DNA of 64,000 nucleotides from Sipunculus nudus (GCA_026874595.1 CM049310.1:2788001-2852000), one strand, 5' to 3'. Shown: positions 1-12,384, counted from the stretch's first letter. The notes: generated by a model not told the origin, from the sequence alone. Program-made: numbers and translations.

Positions 1-1480
1 GGTGTGTTATTTTATTTCTATTCCTGCTGTGATAGCAGCGACGTCATAAGTAGGCTGGTGACCTCTGACCTCATTAAATGTGTATGGATTTTGCCGGGAA
101 TCAAATTTAGGCAAGATATTATTTTGGTTTATATTTCTGTTGAGTTTCATCAAAATCCACCACTTTCCTGCTAAGGTATCGCACCGACTCCATAGAAGCT
201 CAGTGACCTCTGATCCCATTACATATGTGTGGATTTTGCCTATAATAAAACTTTACCTTGTTAATCTATGGGTAATGTCACAGAACATCAGTACAAGTGT
301 AACCGTGTATGAAATATGAAGACAAAAGGGCGAGTGATTGTTGAGTTATAATAAGATATCCCAAAACTCTTACCTAAACTGGGTTGGGATCTGTACAAAT
401 TTTGTTCTTAAAGTGCTTATTACAGGTCCAAAAATTAAAATATCGGGACAATTCTAATAGCTGTGATAGGTATTGTCACTATTCATCAGTGTTCATCGTT
501 AAGTGCTAATTACTGGTCCAAAAAATTAAATTATGGGGAAAATTCTAATAGCCGTGATAGGTACTGTCACTGTTCATCAGTGTACCTATAGTTTAATTGA
601 AATATCTTCATTAGCAAATGAGCAAAGGGCCTCATTAAAAACCTTTAACCTGACTTGTTTATGAACAACGGGGTGAACTTGACGTTTGACCTTTTTATAA
701 TTATTTCAAAGGGGAGATTCGTACCCTGTATGCAATACAAATATAAAATATGAAAGCTATATATATATATATATATATATAGTCAGTGGTTGTTGAGTTA
801 TAAATAATTATCAGAAAACATTAACCTGAACTGGTCCAGAAATTAAAATATGGGTAAAATTATGATAGCTGTGCTTGGTATTGTCAGTTCACATCAGTCT
901 TCAAAGTTTAATTTAAATATCTTCAGCAGCAAACGAGCAATGAGCCTGACTAAAAATTGTCAACCGGACTTGTTCATGAACAACGGCAGCCTGTGACCTT
1001 GATCTTTCACCTTTTGATCCCTCAAACATAGGCAAATTTACTAACCCCTATGAAATACATATGTGAAATATAAAATCAGTAGCGTAACTGATCGCCGAGT
1101 TATAAAGAGTTAACAAAAACTTTAACCGTAAGTGGATTGGGATCTGTACAAATTATGCTAAGTAAGTGCTCATTACTGGCCTAGAAATTAAAATATGGTA
1201 AAAACTTTTAATAACTGTGCTAGGTATTGTCATAGTTCATCATTGTATTAAATTTAATTGAAGTGTCTTCATTAGCGATGGAGAATGAGCCTAACAAAAA
1301 AATGTTTACCTGCTTTGTTCATGAACAACTGAGGCCTGTGATCTTGACCTTTCGATCTCAAAACCATAGCCTCATTAGGGGGGAATAATAACCACCTATA
1401 TAAATACATATGTGTAATATGAAAGTAATCGGGTTATAGAGTAATAGAGTTAACAATAAGCTTTAACCTGGGGTATCTAC
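1..1480. repeat. Degenerate ~330-bp tandem repeat region
   Basis: The phrase GAACAAC followed by a GTGACCTTGA-like stretch recurs at about 662, 978 and 1323. AATTAAAATAT...GTGATAGGTA...GTCACTGTTCATCAGTG recurs around 430, 520, 840 and 1185. The first 330 bases hold two copies of another unit (GTGACCTCTGA...TGTGTGGATTTTGCC). No coding content was recognised. Confidence 0.6.
758..781. repeat. (AT)n microsatellite
   Basis: Uninterrupted alternating TA run of about 24 bases inside the degenerate repeat region. Confidence 0.9.
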
Positions 1481-1729
1481 AAATGACGCCGACGCACGGG
1501 TACGGTATAGGCCTAGGCTCTCCTGAACTTCGTTCCGTCGAGCTAAAAATCTGCTAAAAACGTGCAAAATGTTATCAAATGTCAATGAATGTGTAAAAGC
1601 CAATGGGACAGAAATCGAATCCTTCCCCTCCCCTTGGAAATTCAACCGGGTTGTCTGCCTTTGGTCATTTTGGCCTGGCAAGCAGCCACTTTGAACATAC
1701 GAGGTTGCCGTTTCCACGTAATAGGGTGC
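1481..1729. other. Unassigned stretch
   Basis: Slightly richer in CG than its surroundings. An 84-codon open frame on the minus strand (1463-1717) shows no family signature and I do not call it a gene. Confidence 0.5.
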
Positions 1730-2048
1730 CTTTGAACAAAATTATTGCAATTTACGGTAACTCCCGCATTTGCTTCTTAGTGCCATCTATTATAAAACGT
1801 TGAACGATTTAAAAAATGCGAGGTGTCTGTCTTTTCAATTAAATGTAAGTTTTATTCATATTTCAGCCCATCGCAGTGAACCGTTATGTATTCTCGTTGG
1901 CAATCCACTCATTTTTATAAGAATATACAAAGAAATTATCCAGTGTTAATGCCCTACTTAAACGTCATGTGTTTCACTAAATTAAGACAAGATGCCGCTG
2001 AGAAGCAACTGCGGGAGTTACCGTAAATAACAATAATCTTGTTCAAAG
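1730..2048. mobile_element. MITE with long (~48-bp) terminal inverted repeats
   Basis: Starts CTTTGAACAAAATTATTG and ends with the reverse complement of CTTTGAACAAGATTATTG. Similarity continues inward through TTTACGGTAACTCCCGCA and TTGCTTCT on both sides (1730-1778 against 1999-2048). The 319-bp element has no coding capacity. I saw no clear target-site duplication. Confidence 0.75.
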
Positions 2049-2670
2049 CTACCCATTCACAATATCAACAACAGCCAAAATTATTATGGAATACACCGAG
2101 TTTGGGGTCGTTAAGAATAAGTAATATATCTAATCATCTGAAGATATTACGGAGCAAAACATAAAGTGATGAAGGTTGTTTCACCTGCAAATTACTTCTG
2201 GTGTGAACTAACAAGTTGAGTTTTTTTAAGATATACACATTTGAGTAATCTTCTCAATGATCAGCTTTAATTAGAAATGTTTACCACATGCATAAATAAA
2301 TTATACTGTTATAACTTTACAATATTGCCAAAATTGTTCTGTTGAGAGTTAACAAAAAGAGTGCAATCCAGTTATTAAGACTCGACAATCATGAGCTTCA
2401 TGAAACTTTGCACGATGGCAATGATAATAATATGGACATTCTTTTACTTGTCTAATGCTAGACAAGATGCCCGATTATCAGGATTGTACACACTTTCATT
2501 ACTGGTAGTTTTAAGGTCTAATCATTGTCAAAAATCATGAAAATTACATTTTTCTGAAAAACATCTGGTTTTATAGATGTTTGTTATATCTATCTTTCCA
2601 CGTTCCTGTGGTTATATTGTATCAATTAGAAAAATAAGAATTTTAATTCAGATGTCAACCCCACGATGGG

Positions 2671-4114
2671 GTGCAAACTAGGGCCCTGCGCGGGGCGGGT
2701 TTTGACCCGCAGCCCGCGGTCCCCCGCATAGGAATCTCTCAGGGGTGGGGCGGGCTACATCTAAGAAAGTGCGGGGCGGGGCGGGCCGAAATGACGTCTG
2801 TGCGGGGTAGGGCGGGGCGGGCTGCGGGTTGATGATCTGGCAGTTCAGTAAAACATGAATATAAAATATACTATAAAAATAATATCATTTGAAGAAACTG
2901 GTATTTTTATATAAAATGTTTTCAGGTGTCGTAAATTTGAAAAAAAAAAAATTAATTTATTCCTGTTAACCCCTTACACTGACTGACAGTTGTAACAACA
3001 CTATGCAAATGTGTCTTTTCTAGGTATAACATCAATTTATTATACAAAATAGATGATCCATCCTTAATCTGAAACTAGACTTTAAACAAATGTCTTTGCA
3101 ATGGGAGCTGGTCATAACTCTGTATGAAGTTACCTGGCCTGATGTTGTATATGGACTGTAACCCTGTACTTGTGTTAGGTCTCATTTATTATATAATATT
3201 GCTGGGAGTAAAGCAAGGGCTTGATTACCTTTGATCTTGTGATAGACAGTGTATGGCTACAGCTGGCTCTGTAGGGGAATCAATTGATCTGGAACTGCAA
3301 AAAGCCTAAGGTGGACTCCTTATCTAATTGTAACTCCATGGGCTGTCTAATTGTAAATGACATTGACCACTGGCTGGTCAAATCCCTGTTTGGTCACAGC
3401 ATAATGTGTTTATGATTGCTATAAGAAACAAGGCTCTGGCCAAGTCTAGATCTCAATGAACATCCTGAACCCAAAGCCACATGGGTCAGATTACCCCTTT
3501 ACTCCCTTGACCTGATTAGTCTCAGTTTCAGCTATTCAGCAGATTGTGACTGAAAAAAATTAACCAGCAACACATCTCGTTAGTTTGATGGCTTGTAATT
3601 AGCCAATGCTATTCTAAGGGTCACTTTGGGTACAAATACTTTGAAGAAGTCTTATTTTTACTTTACTTTTTTATATATTTAAGTAGAAACAGACACAATA
3701 AACCAATGGTTTGTTTATTTCCATTGTAAAATATGAAAAATATTTAAGGTGTGTTAAATTATTATGTATAAATTAAATTGCATTATTGAAAAAACGTATT
3801 CAAATAACTTTTTAATTCCAATAAACAAAAATTTCATATATATCAATAATAAGCGTGTTTCATATATGTGCTGTAAAATATCTTGATATGTAAACCTTTG
3901 GATCCGAAAACTATTTTTAATTATTTTGCGGGCTGGACTGCGGGCCGGAAACTTGCGGGGCGGGGCGGGTGCGGGCTGAAAGAATCATAGTAACTGCGGG
4001 GCGGGGCGGGCTGAATTTATTTATTTGATTGCGGGGCGGATTGCGGGCTGACAGGGCATGATGCGGGGCGGGTGCGGGTTCAGTTTTTCAGCCCGCGCAG
4101 GGCCCTGTGCAAAC
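2671..4114. mobile_element. hAT-like non-autonomous transposon with GC-rich ends
   Basis: An 8-bp direct repeat GTGCAAAC (2671-2678 and 4107-4114) flanks ends that read TAGGGCCCTGCGCGGG and, in reverse complement, AGGGCCCTGCGCGGGC. Eight-base duplications and TAGGG/CAGGG termini are typical of the hAT superfamily. The outer ~150 bases at each end are made of GCGGGGCGGG-type runs; the interior is AT-rich with no transposase frame. Confidence 0.75.
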
Positions 4115-5130
4115 AGGACCAACTGTCAGCTCGGTGAGAGTAAGCAGCGTGAAGTTGCTCATTGGTTAACCATGCGCTCGCGGTATTAGGCAAATGGTTG
4201 ATTGACAGGTGTGGGGAAGCCGCGGTCAGTCAGCCGGGAATGAGCTTATCTTTATTACCGGCACTTACTAATTGGCACTATTTAATACAAACACGTCCCC
4301 CCCCTACGCCTAACCCAGAAGTTAACTGTACATCGTACTCCTCCAGTCGCTGAATAATGTCTATGTCACTGCCCTAAAATATGTTAGTGTCACCCAATAA
4401 TGGTCCTGGCATCAAGAATATACCCAGAAATATGAATTAACCGATTGTTATTTCTGCAATATTGACCCTGTTATACACTATAACATTTTCTCCCAGGTAC
4501 CATCATTACATCGCCAAAACCATTACCGAATACATCGTTCCTTCTTCTATAATATACACTATCTTCAAACTGAACGTCATGGGTCGAACAAAATAGATTA
4601 GAATGAGCGTATATAAAATTCGCTATTTGAACGAAAGACAGTCACATACTGCTGATCACAAGGTTCCCGTGTCGTTAGTGGAGGATGTAGATAAACGCCG
4701 AGGGTGGTGCAGTAATATGGGACTGCATAGCACGAATGAATTTTGTGAGAGGAACGCGGCACCAAAGTTCAATCACCACGTCGCCTGTTAACAAATTTTG
4801 CGAAGTGAACCGCGCCGGAATCTTAGCTATGAGAGCGATCGGTAAAGGAAGAGCGGCTGGCGCACGATTTGGCGCTGGTGTAAATAAATCTAATGAGAGA
4901 GAGATATGTGTTGCTGCTAGTTATGTAGTGTCTCATGTATAATTGTGAGAGGGAGAGACAAGCTGTTAATTGGATTATGGTATATGGTGGTCTGAATGAG
5001 AGCGCAGAGTAAACAGAGTGATCGTTCTTATCAGTCACTTCACACCTGACGCGTGCCCCGGCGCGGTAGCCCATGACCTGATTACCGATGACCGACCCCT
5101 CGGACCAGTAAGCTCCGCCTACTTTAGTTT
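4115..5130. other. Unassigned CpG-containing stretch
   Basis: Apparently single-copy within the window and richer in CpG than the surrounding DNA. It has an inverted CCAAT box (ATTGGTT near 4160) and a GC-box-like GCTCCGCC near 5115. Small open frames (for example 4603-4791) match nothing I know. It could be a promoter of a gene outside the window, but this is only a guess. Confidence 0.3.
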
Positions 5131-6454
5131 GACAGTTCTCCTGTTGTCATGATGCCTAATAAAATCCTTTTTTTAACATTGATAAACCATTATATTTTAT
5201 AATTTATATATTGAAACTGATTCTCATCGGAACATTTAGTGAAAAAAAAATACAACTGTCACTTGCGCTTATATCCCTGTTTTCCACTCAAAAAGAAATT
5301 TCTCTTCCCAAACAGTTTTTGGCCGTTTTCTCAAAACAGTATTTCAGGAGACTGTACGGTCTTCAGAGCGATATTTCTAAAAAAACCTCGAATATAGAGT
5401 CTTCAAATTGTGCATATAGGTAAATCAACAAGTATTCTAAAATGCGTTTTTTTCTTTTTCCTATATCATTTTTAGTGTAGTAGAAATACGTTATTTAAAC
5501 AAAATAAGTATTGTTAACATCACACATTTTTTTTTTTAATTTGAAATTCATTATGAAAGAGGACAATAAATATATAACAAAAAAAAACGCCTGGAGACAT
5601 TTGTATATAGTTTCAAATGATACTATTTCCACATACACACCCTATGCCAATTTTGAGATATATCCAATTAAAAACAATTTTAAATCATTTCAAGTTTTAA
5701 ATTTTCAAAGTGGACACTGTTACACTTTTTAGATATATCTCATCTGATAGAGAATTTTCTAAGGATTCTAAATATATAAACATCACTGTATCTAAAATTA
5801 TTATTAATATGAATTCAAAAGCTAAATTAAACCAAGGTTGTTTGAAGATGATCAGACCTTAAATGTTCAAATAATTGTGGTACATTTGGTAACACATGCA
5901 GAAATGAAAATAGGACTTTTTTACGACAGAGATCAGCCGTAGTTATAGCTTTCAGCAAAGTTACATACAACCATAAAATATTAAAGCTTACAATTATATT
6001 TGATTAATAAAACTGAGCCACAGTCCAATTTACAAATGTGCCTGTGACAGATCTAAAAGTTTGGTCATTACACTTCTCTGCAAGTGTTGCATACTGAAAC
6101 GGACGTTTGGGAAGCATGCACATTCTTTCATTATTTGCACTATCACATTTTTAACACACAAAAACGACAAAGCTGCACTTTTAATTTCACAAATATAACT
6201 ACACGCCACTAAGTTTGTTTGACGGCACTCTGTACGGATGTGTAGTTTACGACAATCCGTGCATCCATTTATTGCCGAGCTGAGCTGGTAGCCTAAGAAA
6301 AGTCACATGATCGTAAACGGAAGCCGTGCTATGACAATTTAGCTGTGAGACAACTACAAAATGTTATCTGCTACAAACACGTTCCGAACAGAATATGACA
6401 ATTTCTTTAAGACAAACAGCATTCTTATGTATGGAGTTGTTCATTACTGTATCC
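5131..6454. other. AT-rich stretch without recognised genes
   Basis: No exon, repeat structure or RNA was recognised. Around 6300-6350, GTCACATGATC and AACGGAAGCCG resemble E-box and ETS promoter motifs, but nothing downstream supports a gene. Confidence 0.4.
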
Positions 6455-6781
6455 GCCAGTACAGAGTTTTGCGGATATTATGTTTTCAGTTGGACGCCGC
6501 CGCATAGGTTTCCGGAGAACTCCTCCGTAACCACTGAGCAGAATTTTAAAAAATTTGGAATTATGATCGGGACACATGTGAACTGCTGCGCCCTCATTTT
6601 TGGTTGACCTCTGACCTTTCCTCTATGCCCAGCGTCCATTTGTGCGTCTGTTCCCACAGATTAACCAACATATCTCGGGAACCGTTTGACCGATCAGGCT
6701 AAAAATTATGCACAAATGTAGTCCTTGCATAGCTCTTTATCATACGCCAAAATTGGTGGCGCCACCTGCATACATTTTTGC
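6455..6781 (-). mobile_element. F3-type repeat, reverse orientation, left part
   Basis: The reverse complement matches the element at 38531-39681, including its end TTTTGCGGAT..., the GTTCACATGTGA stretch and the GGTGGCGCCACC palindrome (about 6755). It stops where the Gypsy fragment begins. Confidence 0.65.
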
Positions 6782-7032
6782 AAGAAAAACTACTCCACTA
6801 TTAAAAAAGAAGGTGTGGCTTTGTTTTTTTGGCGTTGCAACATTTTGAAGTTTATGTTACTTCATCAGTCAAACCTATCATTGTCTTCAGTGATCACAAT
6901 CCCCTCACGTTCATGGACATGTTGAAGTGTGAAAATCAAAAATGGTTGAGATGGAGTTTGTTTTAACAGGATTACAATCTTGAAATCAGATACATTAAAG
7001 GGAAAGACAATGTACCTGCTGATTGCTTATCG
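6782..7032 (+). pseudogene. Ty3/Gypsy retrotransposon RNase H remnant
   Basis: Translation shows the end of a Gypsy polymerase RNase H domain. KNYSTIKKE and a segment with SDHNPLTF are followed by IRYIKGKDNVPAD, the usual end of that domain before the linker. One frameshift at the T run near 6825 and an in-frame TAA near 6960 break it. The 5' part (protease, reverse transcriptase) is missing, and no integrase was found before the LTR. It is non-functional. Confidence 0.8.
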
Positions 7033-7117
7033 ATATGTTTATGAAAGGTTGTAAACGAGATGTTTATGTAATGTTGTAAATAAGAGGATTTTTTTTAACA
7101 TTGTAAAAATTTAGTGA

Positions 7118-7163
7118 TTATGATCGCAAAAAGAAAGTTTTTTTTAGAAAACTTTCTTTTTTC
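7118..7163. other. A/T-rich hairpin before the polypurine tract
   Basis: AAAAAGAAAGTTTT pairs with GAAAACTTTCTTTTT around a short T-rich loop. It lies between the polymerase remnant and the G run. Confidence 0.5.
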
Positions 7164-7167
7164 TTAC

Positions 7168-7183
7168 AGGGGGGGGGGGGGGG
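7168..7183 (+). other. G-run, probable retrotransposon polypurine tract
   Basis: About 15 consecutive G immediately before the LTR, where the plus-strand primer of an LTR element is expected. The TG that should open the LTR seems absorbed into the G run. Confidence 0.55.
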
Positions 7184-7916
7184 TTACAGGTGTCTCTTTT
7201 GTTGTGCGCTGTTGACATACTGTTTCGTGTTAGGCTCAAGCCCTGGGCGTCAATCGCTATGGCGTGTAGAGACACAGCGCTTGGTTTAATCCGTACTGGG
7301 GGACCCCTAGCGTGTAAAGACAGCGCTCATGCTTATCTGGAATTTTCTGGGCTGATCGCCCCCTATGAGCCCGTGTGTTGTATAGTTCTTTGGGCGCCTG
7401 TGTATTATGTATTGTTGTGTTCTTTGGATTGTTCGTGAAATAGAAATTTCTAGGCTTTGGGATGTGAAGCTATAAATTAGGGGCTGTGTTTAGAGCTGAG
7501 AGGGAGAAGAGAAAAATTCCAGCGGACATGAAAGAGTGTGAGTCAGTTTTGGACCTATCCGATAATTGAAGTAGTGTCAGGGATTCTACATACTCTATGA
7601 AGATTTAGTGGGACTGTCTCCAGTTTGCTTTCTTGATTATTACAAGAGTTTTACTTTGGACTATTTGAATTATTTACGTTGATTATGAGTTTAAAGGAAC
7701 TTATTGAGCTGTGACAGTGGTGGTAACAAGAAAAGCCTAGGATCCAGACACTCGATCTGGTACTGTATACTTTTTTTTTTATACTGTGTAATTGTATTGA
7801 TTCAGTGTATTGTAATTTTAGGGTTGTTTCAAGAATAAATTATAGTTATTTGATAACAAAAAACCACTGACTTCTTTATTCATTCCCCTAGACATTTCAC
7901 GCTGCCTAATGTAACA
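7183..7916 (+). mobile_element. 3' LTR of the Gypsy remnant
   Basis: Begins GTTACAGGTGTC and ends TAATGTAACA, so its termini are inverted copies (TGTTACA/TGTAACA). It contains a TATA box (TATAAAT at 7471) and a poly(A) signal (AATAAA at 7834), in the order expected for U3-R-U5. Length about 734 bp. No 5' LTR is in the window. Open frames inside it are not genes. Confidence 0.7.
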
Positions 7917-9330
7917 GAATCTGATTTTTATTTACCTCCGTAACAAAATTTATGCTCGTCACGACACTGTCTGTCTGTCTGCTGTGGGATAAAATCACTC
8001 ATATCTCAGTAGTGGGTTGACTTATCTGCCTTAAAATTTGCATGTTTATGAATCTTGGATAGCTTTCTCGATTTTTTAGCAGGTGGCGCCACCTACATTT
8101 ATGTTAACGCTGCAGACGTTCAGGCTTATATCTCAGGACTGGTTTGACATATCCCCCTGAAATTTTTGCATAGCTATCTCACATAGCTCTTAATCATACA
8201 CAAAATTTGTGGCGCCACCTGCAACCATTTTTGCACAGCCTCCTTCTGTTTGTCTGCTGAGGGATAAAATCACTCATACACAAGTAGTGGTTTGACTTAT
8301 CTGCCTAAAATTTTGCATATGTATACAACTTGGAAAGCTTTCTTGATTTTGTGGAAGGTGGCGCCATTTACATACACATTTTGGCTGCAGACATCCAAGC
8401 TACCGTAATATGCAACACATCTCACTCTATTTCCCCTTGCCACTCAATCCACGCCTCACTTCACCCGTCCGACTATGATTTCAGCGGGAACATATAGTCG
8501 CTTTTCAACTGCCCGTATTTTAGTTTTAAGTTGTTAACAATACATGAGCTGTCAATGCCTTATACGGCACCACCGTGGTTATTCCCACGCATCTATAGAA
8601 GACTAAAGGAACAGGCAAAAGGCCAAAGGTCAGTCTAGATCTATTTATAGCTTTGGCAGACTGCCAACTGTATCAGATAATGCAACAGGTCAAGAGTTCA
8701 CTCAGTGCAGCCCAGTTCAGGTCAAGAGTTCAGTCAGTGCAGTAACTGAAGCCAGCAATTTGTTTTGCTTCTTTTAGCCAACTGCCTTTTTCACCTAAGC
8801 CTGGACAGCCCAGTGCACCTGACTATTGAGTAGTTTGACATATTGGCCTGATGTTTTGCCCTGTCCATGCATTTTTGATGGCTTTCTTGTACACAAGACT
8901 GGTGTCGCCACCCACAATGACTTTTGCACATTATATGTACCTGCTTATTTCTCCAGAGGGATTTGATATATAAGCCTGATATTGTGCATATTTATACATA
9001 TTGAATAGCTTTGTTGTATACAAGACTGATGATGCCACCTACAATAAATTTTGCACAGTGTATGTCCCTGCTTATTTATCAGGAGGGATTTGATATATCA
9101 GCCTGAAATTGGGCAAATGTATACATCTCAGATTGCTTTGTTGTATGGAAGACAGGTGATGTCACCTCCAACAATTTTTGCAGTGTATGATTCTGCTTAT
9201 TCCTTGGGAGTTATTGGAAATATCAGCCAGAAATTATACTTGTCGATAAATCATGGATAGTTTTCTTTTATACTAGACTTGTGAAGAATGTAGCAATATC
9301 TGCATGATTCCTGACAAATCAGCAATAATA
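7917..9330 (-). mobile_element. F3-type repeat, reverse orientation, right part
   Basis: Repeats of the F3 core in reverse, with CGCCACC-type palindromes near 8085, 8210, 8357 and 8900. From about 8585 to 9190 it is the reverse complement of 10062-10560. Confidence 0.65.
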
Positions 9331-9420
9331 ATTTCCGACTCCCTCAAAGCTACAAACTCCTTTTAGTTTAATTGGAAGATGGGATTCATTGGGAATTAGG
9401 TTATGGCCAAAAGAAAAAAG

Positions 9421-9905
9421 AAAAGGTATGGTTCTCAAGCACCGTCTGGGTCAATTTAACCCCCCCCCCCCCCCATAAAAAATTTATATTTTGATTTTAG
9501 TCTCCAAGAAGATGATATAATACAGTTTTGATCAGATTTCCTTTGTTTTGTAGTGCTTTTACCTGTTAAGCTAAAATATCTGTTATTTTCAAACTTTTCC
9601 CTGATCATATGTCGTTTTTATAGAAACCAGAAGTGGATCCAGGGGAGGGGTCCAGGGGGTCCAGACCCCCCCTTTTTTTCATCCACTGCAAGCTATTTTT
9701 TAGGGTTTAAGACAAAATTTTGCGGCCTGGACCCACTTTTCCGTGCCTGGTGATTCTTTTTTTTCAGGTTTTCACCAGTCGTCCTTGGTTGGACCCCCTT
9801 TTTCCTAAATCCTTGATCGCCCCAGGGGGTGGACCCCTCCTTTTGCTGAATTCTGGATCCGCCAATGAAAACATACAAAAAAGGTAAAAATTCAATATCG
9901 CCCGC
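9421..9905 (+). mobile_element. MITE-A copy (5' part), split by MITE-B
   Basis: AAAGGTATGGTTCTCA at 9423 and the following 190 bases match the intact MITE at 40213-40450. The copy is interrupted at about 9630 by another small element and resumes near 9868 with TAAAAATTCAATATCGCCC. Its 3' inverted repeat is missing. Confidence 0.6.
9632..9868. mobile_element. MITE-B, nested, GGATCC-ended
   Basis: Ends read GTGGATCCAG at left and, in reverse complement, GCGGATCCAGA at right, followed on both sides by GGGGTCCA/GGGGTCCACC stretches. About 237 bp, no coding capacity. It sits inside MITE-A. Confidence 0.6.
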
Positions 9906-10398
9906 CCACACTAATTACTAAAATGGCCTACAGGCCTAATGCGAACCTGTGCATTAGGAATACACCAGGTAAAATGCTTCAATGCTGGACCTTTTCATGT
10001 ATATGAACAATGCAAGTACTAAACATTCTGAATATGAACCAATTACACAAACATCACTGCTGAAATTCTGGCCTCGGTGCACACAACACAAAAATGATTG
10101 TATCTGGCATCACCAGTCTTGGATACAATGAAGCTATCAGAGATATATACATATGCCTAATTTCAGACTGATATATCAAACCCCTCCTGAGAAATAAGCA
10201 GGCACATACACTGCGGAAAAGTCATTGTAGGTGGCGACACCTGTCTTGTTAATGGTAAGCCATCAAAGACACATAGACAGGTCAAAATATCAGGCCAATA
10301 CATCAAACTTACCTTGAGTCTGATGCACGGGGCTGACCAGGCTTAGGTGAGAAAGACAGTTGCCCCAAGTGAACTGTAACAAATTGCTGGTCTCAGGC

Positions 10399-10660
10399 TA
10401 CGGCACTGAGTGAACTCTTGACCTGCACCTGGCTAGACTGAGTGAACTTTTGACCTGTACCTGGCTGCACTGAGTGAACTCTTGACCTGTTGCATAATCT
10501 GACATAGTTGGCAGTCTGCCAAAGCTATATACAGATCCAGACTGAACTTTGGTGCCAAATCTGATGCAGTGGGCAGTCTTCCAAAGCTATAAACAGAATG
10601 TAGCTACTGCACTGAGTGAACTCCTGACCTATACCTGGCTACACTGAGTGAACTCCTGAC
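10399..10660. repeat. ~38-bp minisatellite
   Basis: CACTGAGTGAACTCTTGACC with a CTGGCT spacer repeats with a period near 38 bases, with further copies at 10605-10650. The inverted arm near 8690-8745 holds the same unit. Confidence 0.65.
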
Positions 10661-10799
10661 CTGTCGCCTAATCTGAAACAGTTGGCAGTCTGCCAAAACT
10701 ATAAATAGATCCAGTCTGACCTTTCCCCTGATGCCAAATCTGAAATAGTAGCCACACCATTGCATAATCTCACAGATTTGCTCCACATGCAGCCATGAG

Positions 10800-10911
10800 G
10801 GGCATAACATCCATGAGATGATCACATGATACTCATGTGATAACATGCTACCCATGAGGTGATCACATGGTGCCCATGAGGTGTTCACATGACACCCATG
10901 AGGTGATCACA
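10800..10911. repeat. 22-bp minisatellite
   Basis: CCCATGAGGTGATCACATG repeats with a 22-bp period, at least three good copies. Each carries the palindrome TGATCA. Confidence 0.75.
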
Positions 10912-12384
10912 TGCCTTGTGCTTGGCTGCACTGATTGATCTCTTGACCTATATCTGCACTAAATGAACTCTTGATCTGTTGCCAAATCTGAAACAGTTGG
11001 AAGTTTCTCAACCTATTTAAAGATACAAACACAATCTTGGCCTGTTGGTAAATCTGTTTACACATACTTAAAAACTTTGGCTAAAATGCTTTTTTTCAAG
11101 CTGACATATTCAAAAACTTTTTATCAAAATATCTAGAATAATATCTTTTTGTTGTTAAAGGTCCAATAATTCTGCCAAAAATGATTCAAGTAAACTTGAA
11201 CAAAGGCCACCTAACATTAATTTTTGTGCAATGTTACAGAAGTTATAGTTGAAACCACAATTTTGTAGAAGAACACTATTGCAGTCATCAGTTTATAATA
11301 GACATAATAATGGCCAGAAGACAAACTTAAGCTTTTCATGACTCAACCAAAAATCAACAAACTCAATCTTTTCTTATATGATTGAAAGAACCATGTCATA
11401 GGATAATTATTTTGAAAAATTTAATGATTCAACTTGACAGTTTCATCATAAACATTTTTCAGCTGAAAGAGGCTAAAAGTATGAGGTTTTTGCCCATAAA
11501 AAAACAGGTCAATGTAGGTGGCACCACGAAATCTGCAATTTCAAATATGAGTCATGTGACCAACATTTGCACAATACTTGGTTATGCTAGCTTCTGTCAT
11601 TTCTGAGATAACTATGTCAGTATGCTTACTTGGCCAAATGACTAAGTTCAAATATGTGTTACTCCGCTTAAATTCATCAAACCATTTGAACAAACTTGAG
11701 AGGGCTCGCCCCTGGGATATTTTCTGTAAAATATAGAACATTTGGCTGTACTCTTTACAAGAGGAAGACTTTTAAAGGTTTTCAGCTTTTTCCCTATAAA
11801 ATCTAAATAAATGCAGATAGCAAAAAAAAGCTGAATCCCACAACATTTGATATGTGGGGATGGTAGCTCTTGCCATTCATGAGAAATTATGGGTTAATGT
11901 ACAGATGACCAATGACCCCCTTACAAAAAAAAGGTCAATGCAGGTGGCGCCACCAATACCTGAATTTCACATGTGACTCGTATGAGCAACACTGAAAATT
12001 TGGTGATGATAGTTCCAGCTGTTCTGAGATTAACAGATTGTCATTTTAGCATGCTTTTTTGGACAGATGACTCAGTTCAACTTCCTGCAACTCAGCCAAA
12101 AATCACTGAACTTGAACCATTCATACAAACTTGAAAGAGATGGTATGAGAGATTATTTCTGTGAAATATTGAACAATTTGGCTTGACATTTTTGGAAGAG
12201 AAGATTTTTCAAGTTTTTTTTTAGCTTTTTCTCTATAAAATCTAAGAAAATGCAAAGTTTTTCAGATGACTAATTTTTTGCATTAAATTTCATTATGCTA
12301 GCTCCAGTCATTTTTCGAGAAAGTACGGGGTAACGTACAGACGACCGACGCCAGACGCCATCACATTAGCTCACGATTCGCTAA

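Larger units (their letters stand above)
9923..12384 (+). mobile_element. F3 element, copy 1
   Basis: The 5' end carries GGCCTACAGGCC and the subterminal repeat GCGAACCTGTG; the 3' end is a GATTCGCTAA variant of CACAGGTTCGCTAA. The interior has GGTGGC(G/A)CCACC palindromes near 11516 and 11943, plus short minisatellites. There is no transposase frame. Confidence 0.65.

Noticed and set aside
7190-7438. 82-codon open frame
   Set aside because: It lies entirely in the LTR of the Gypsy remnant and has no family signature.
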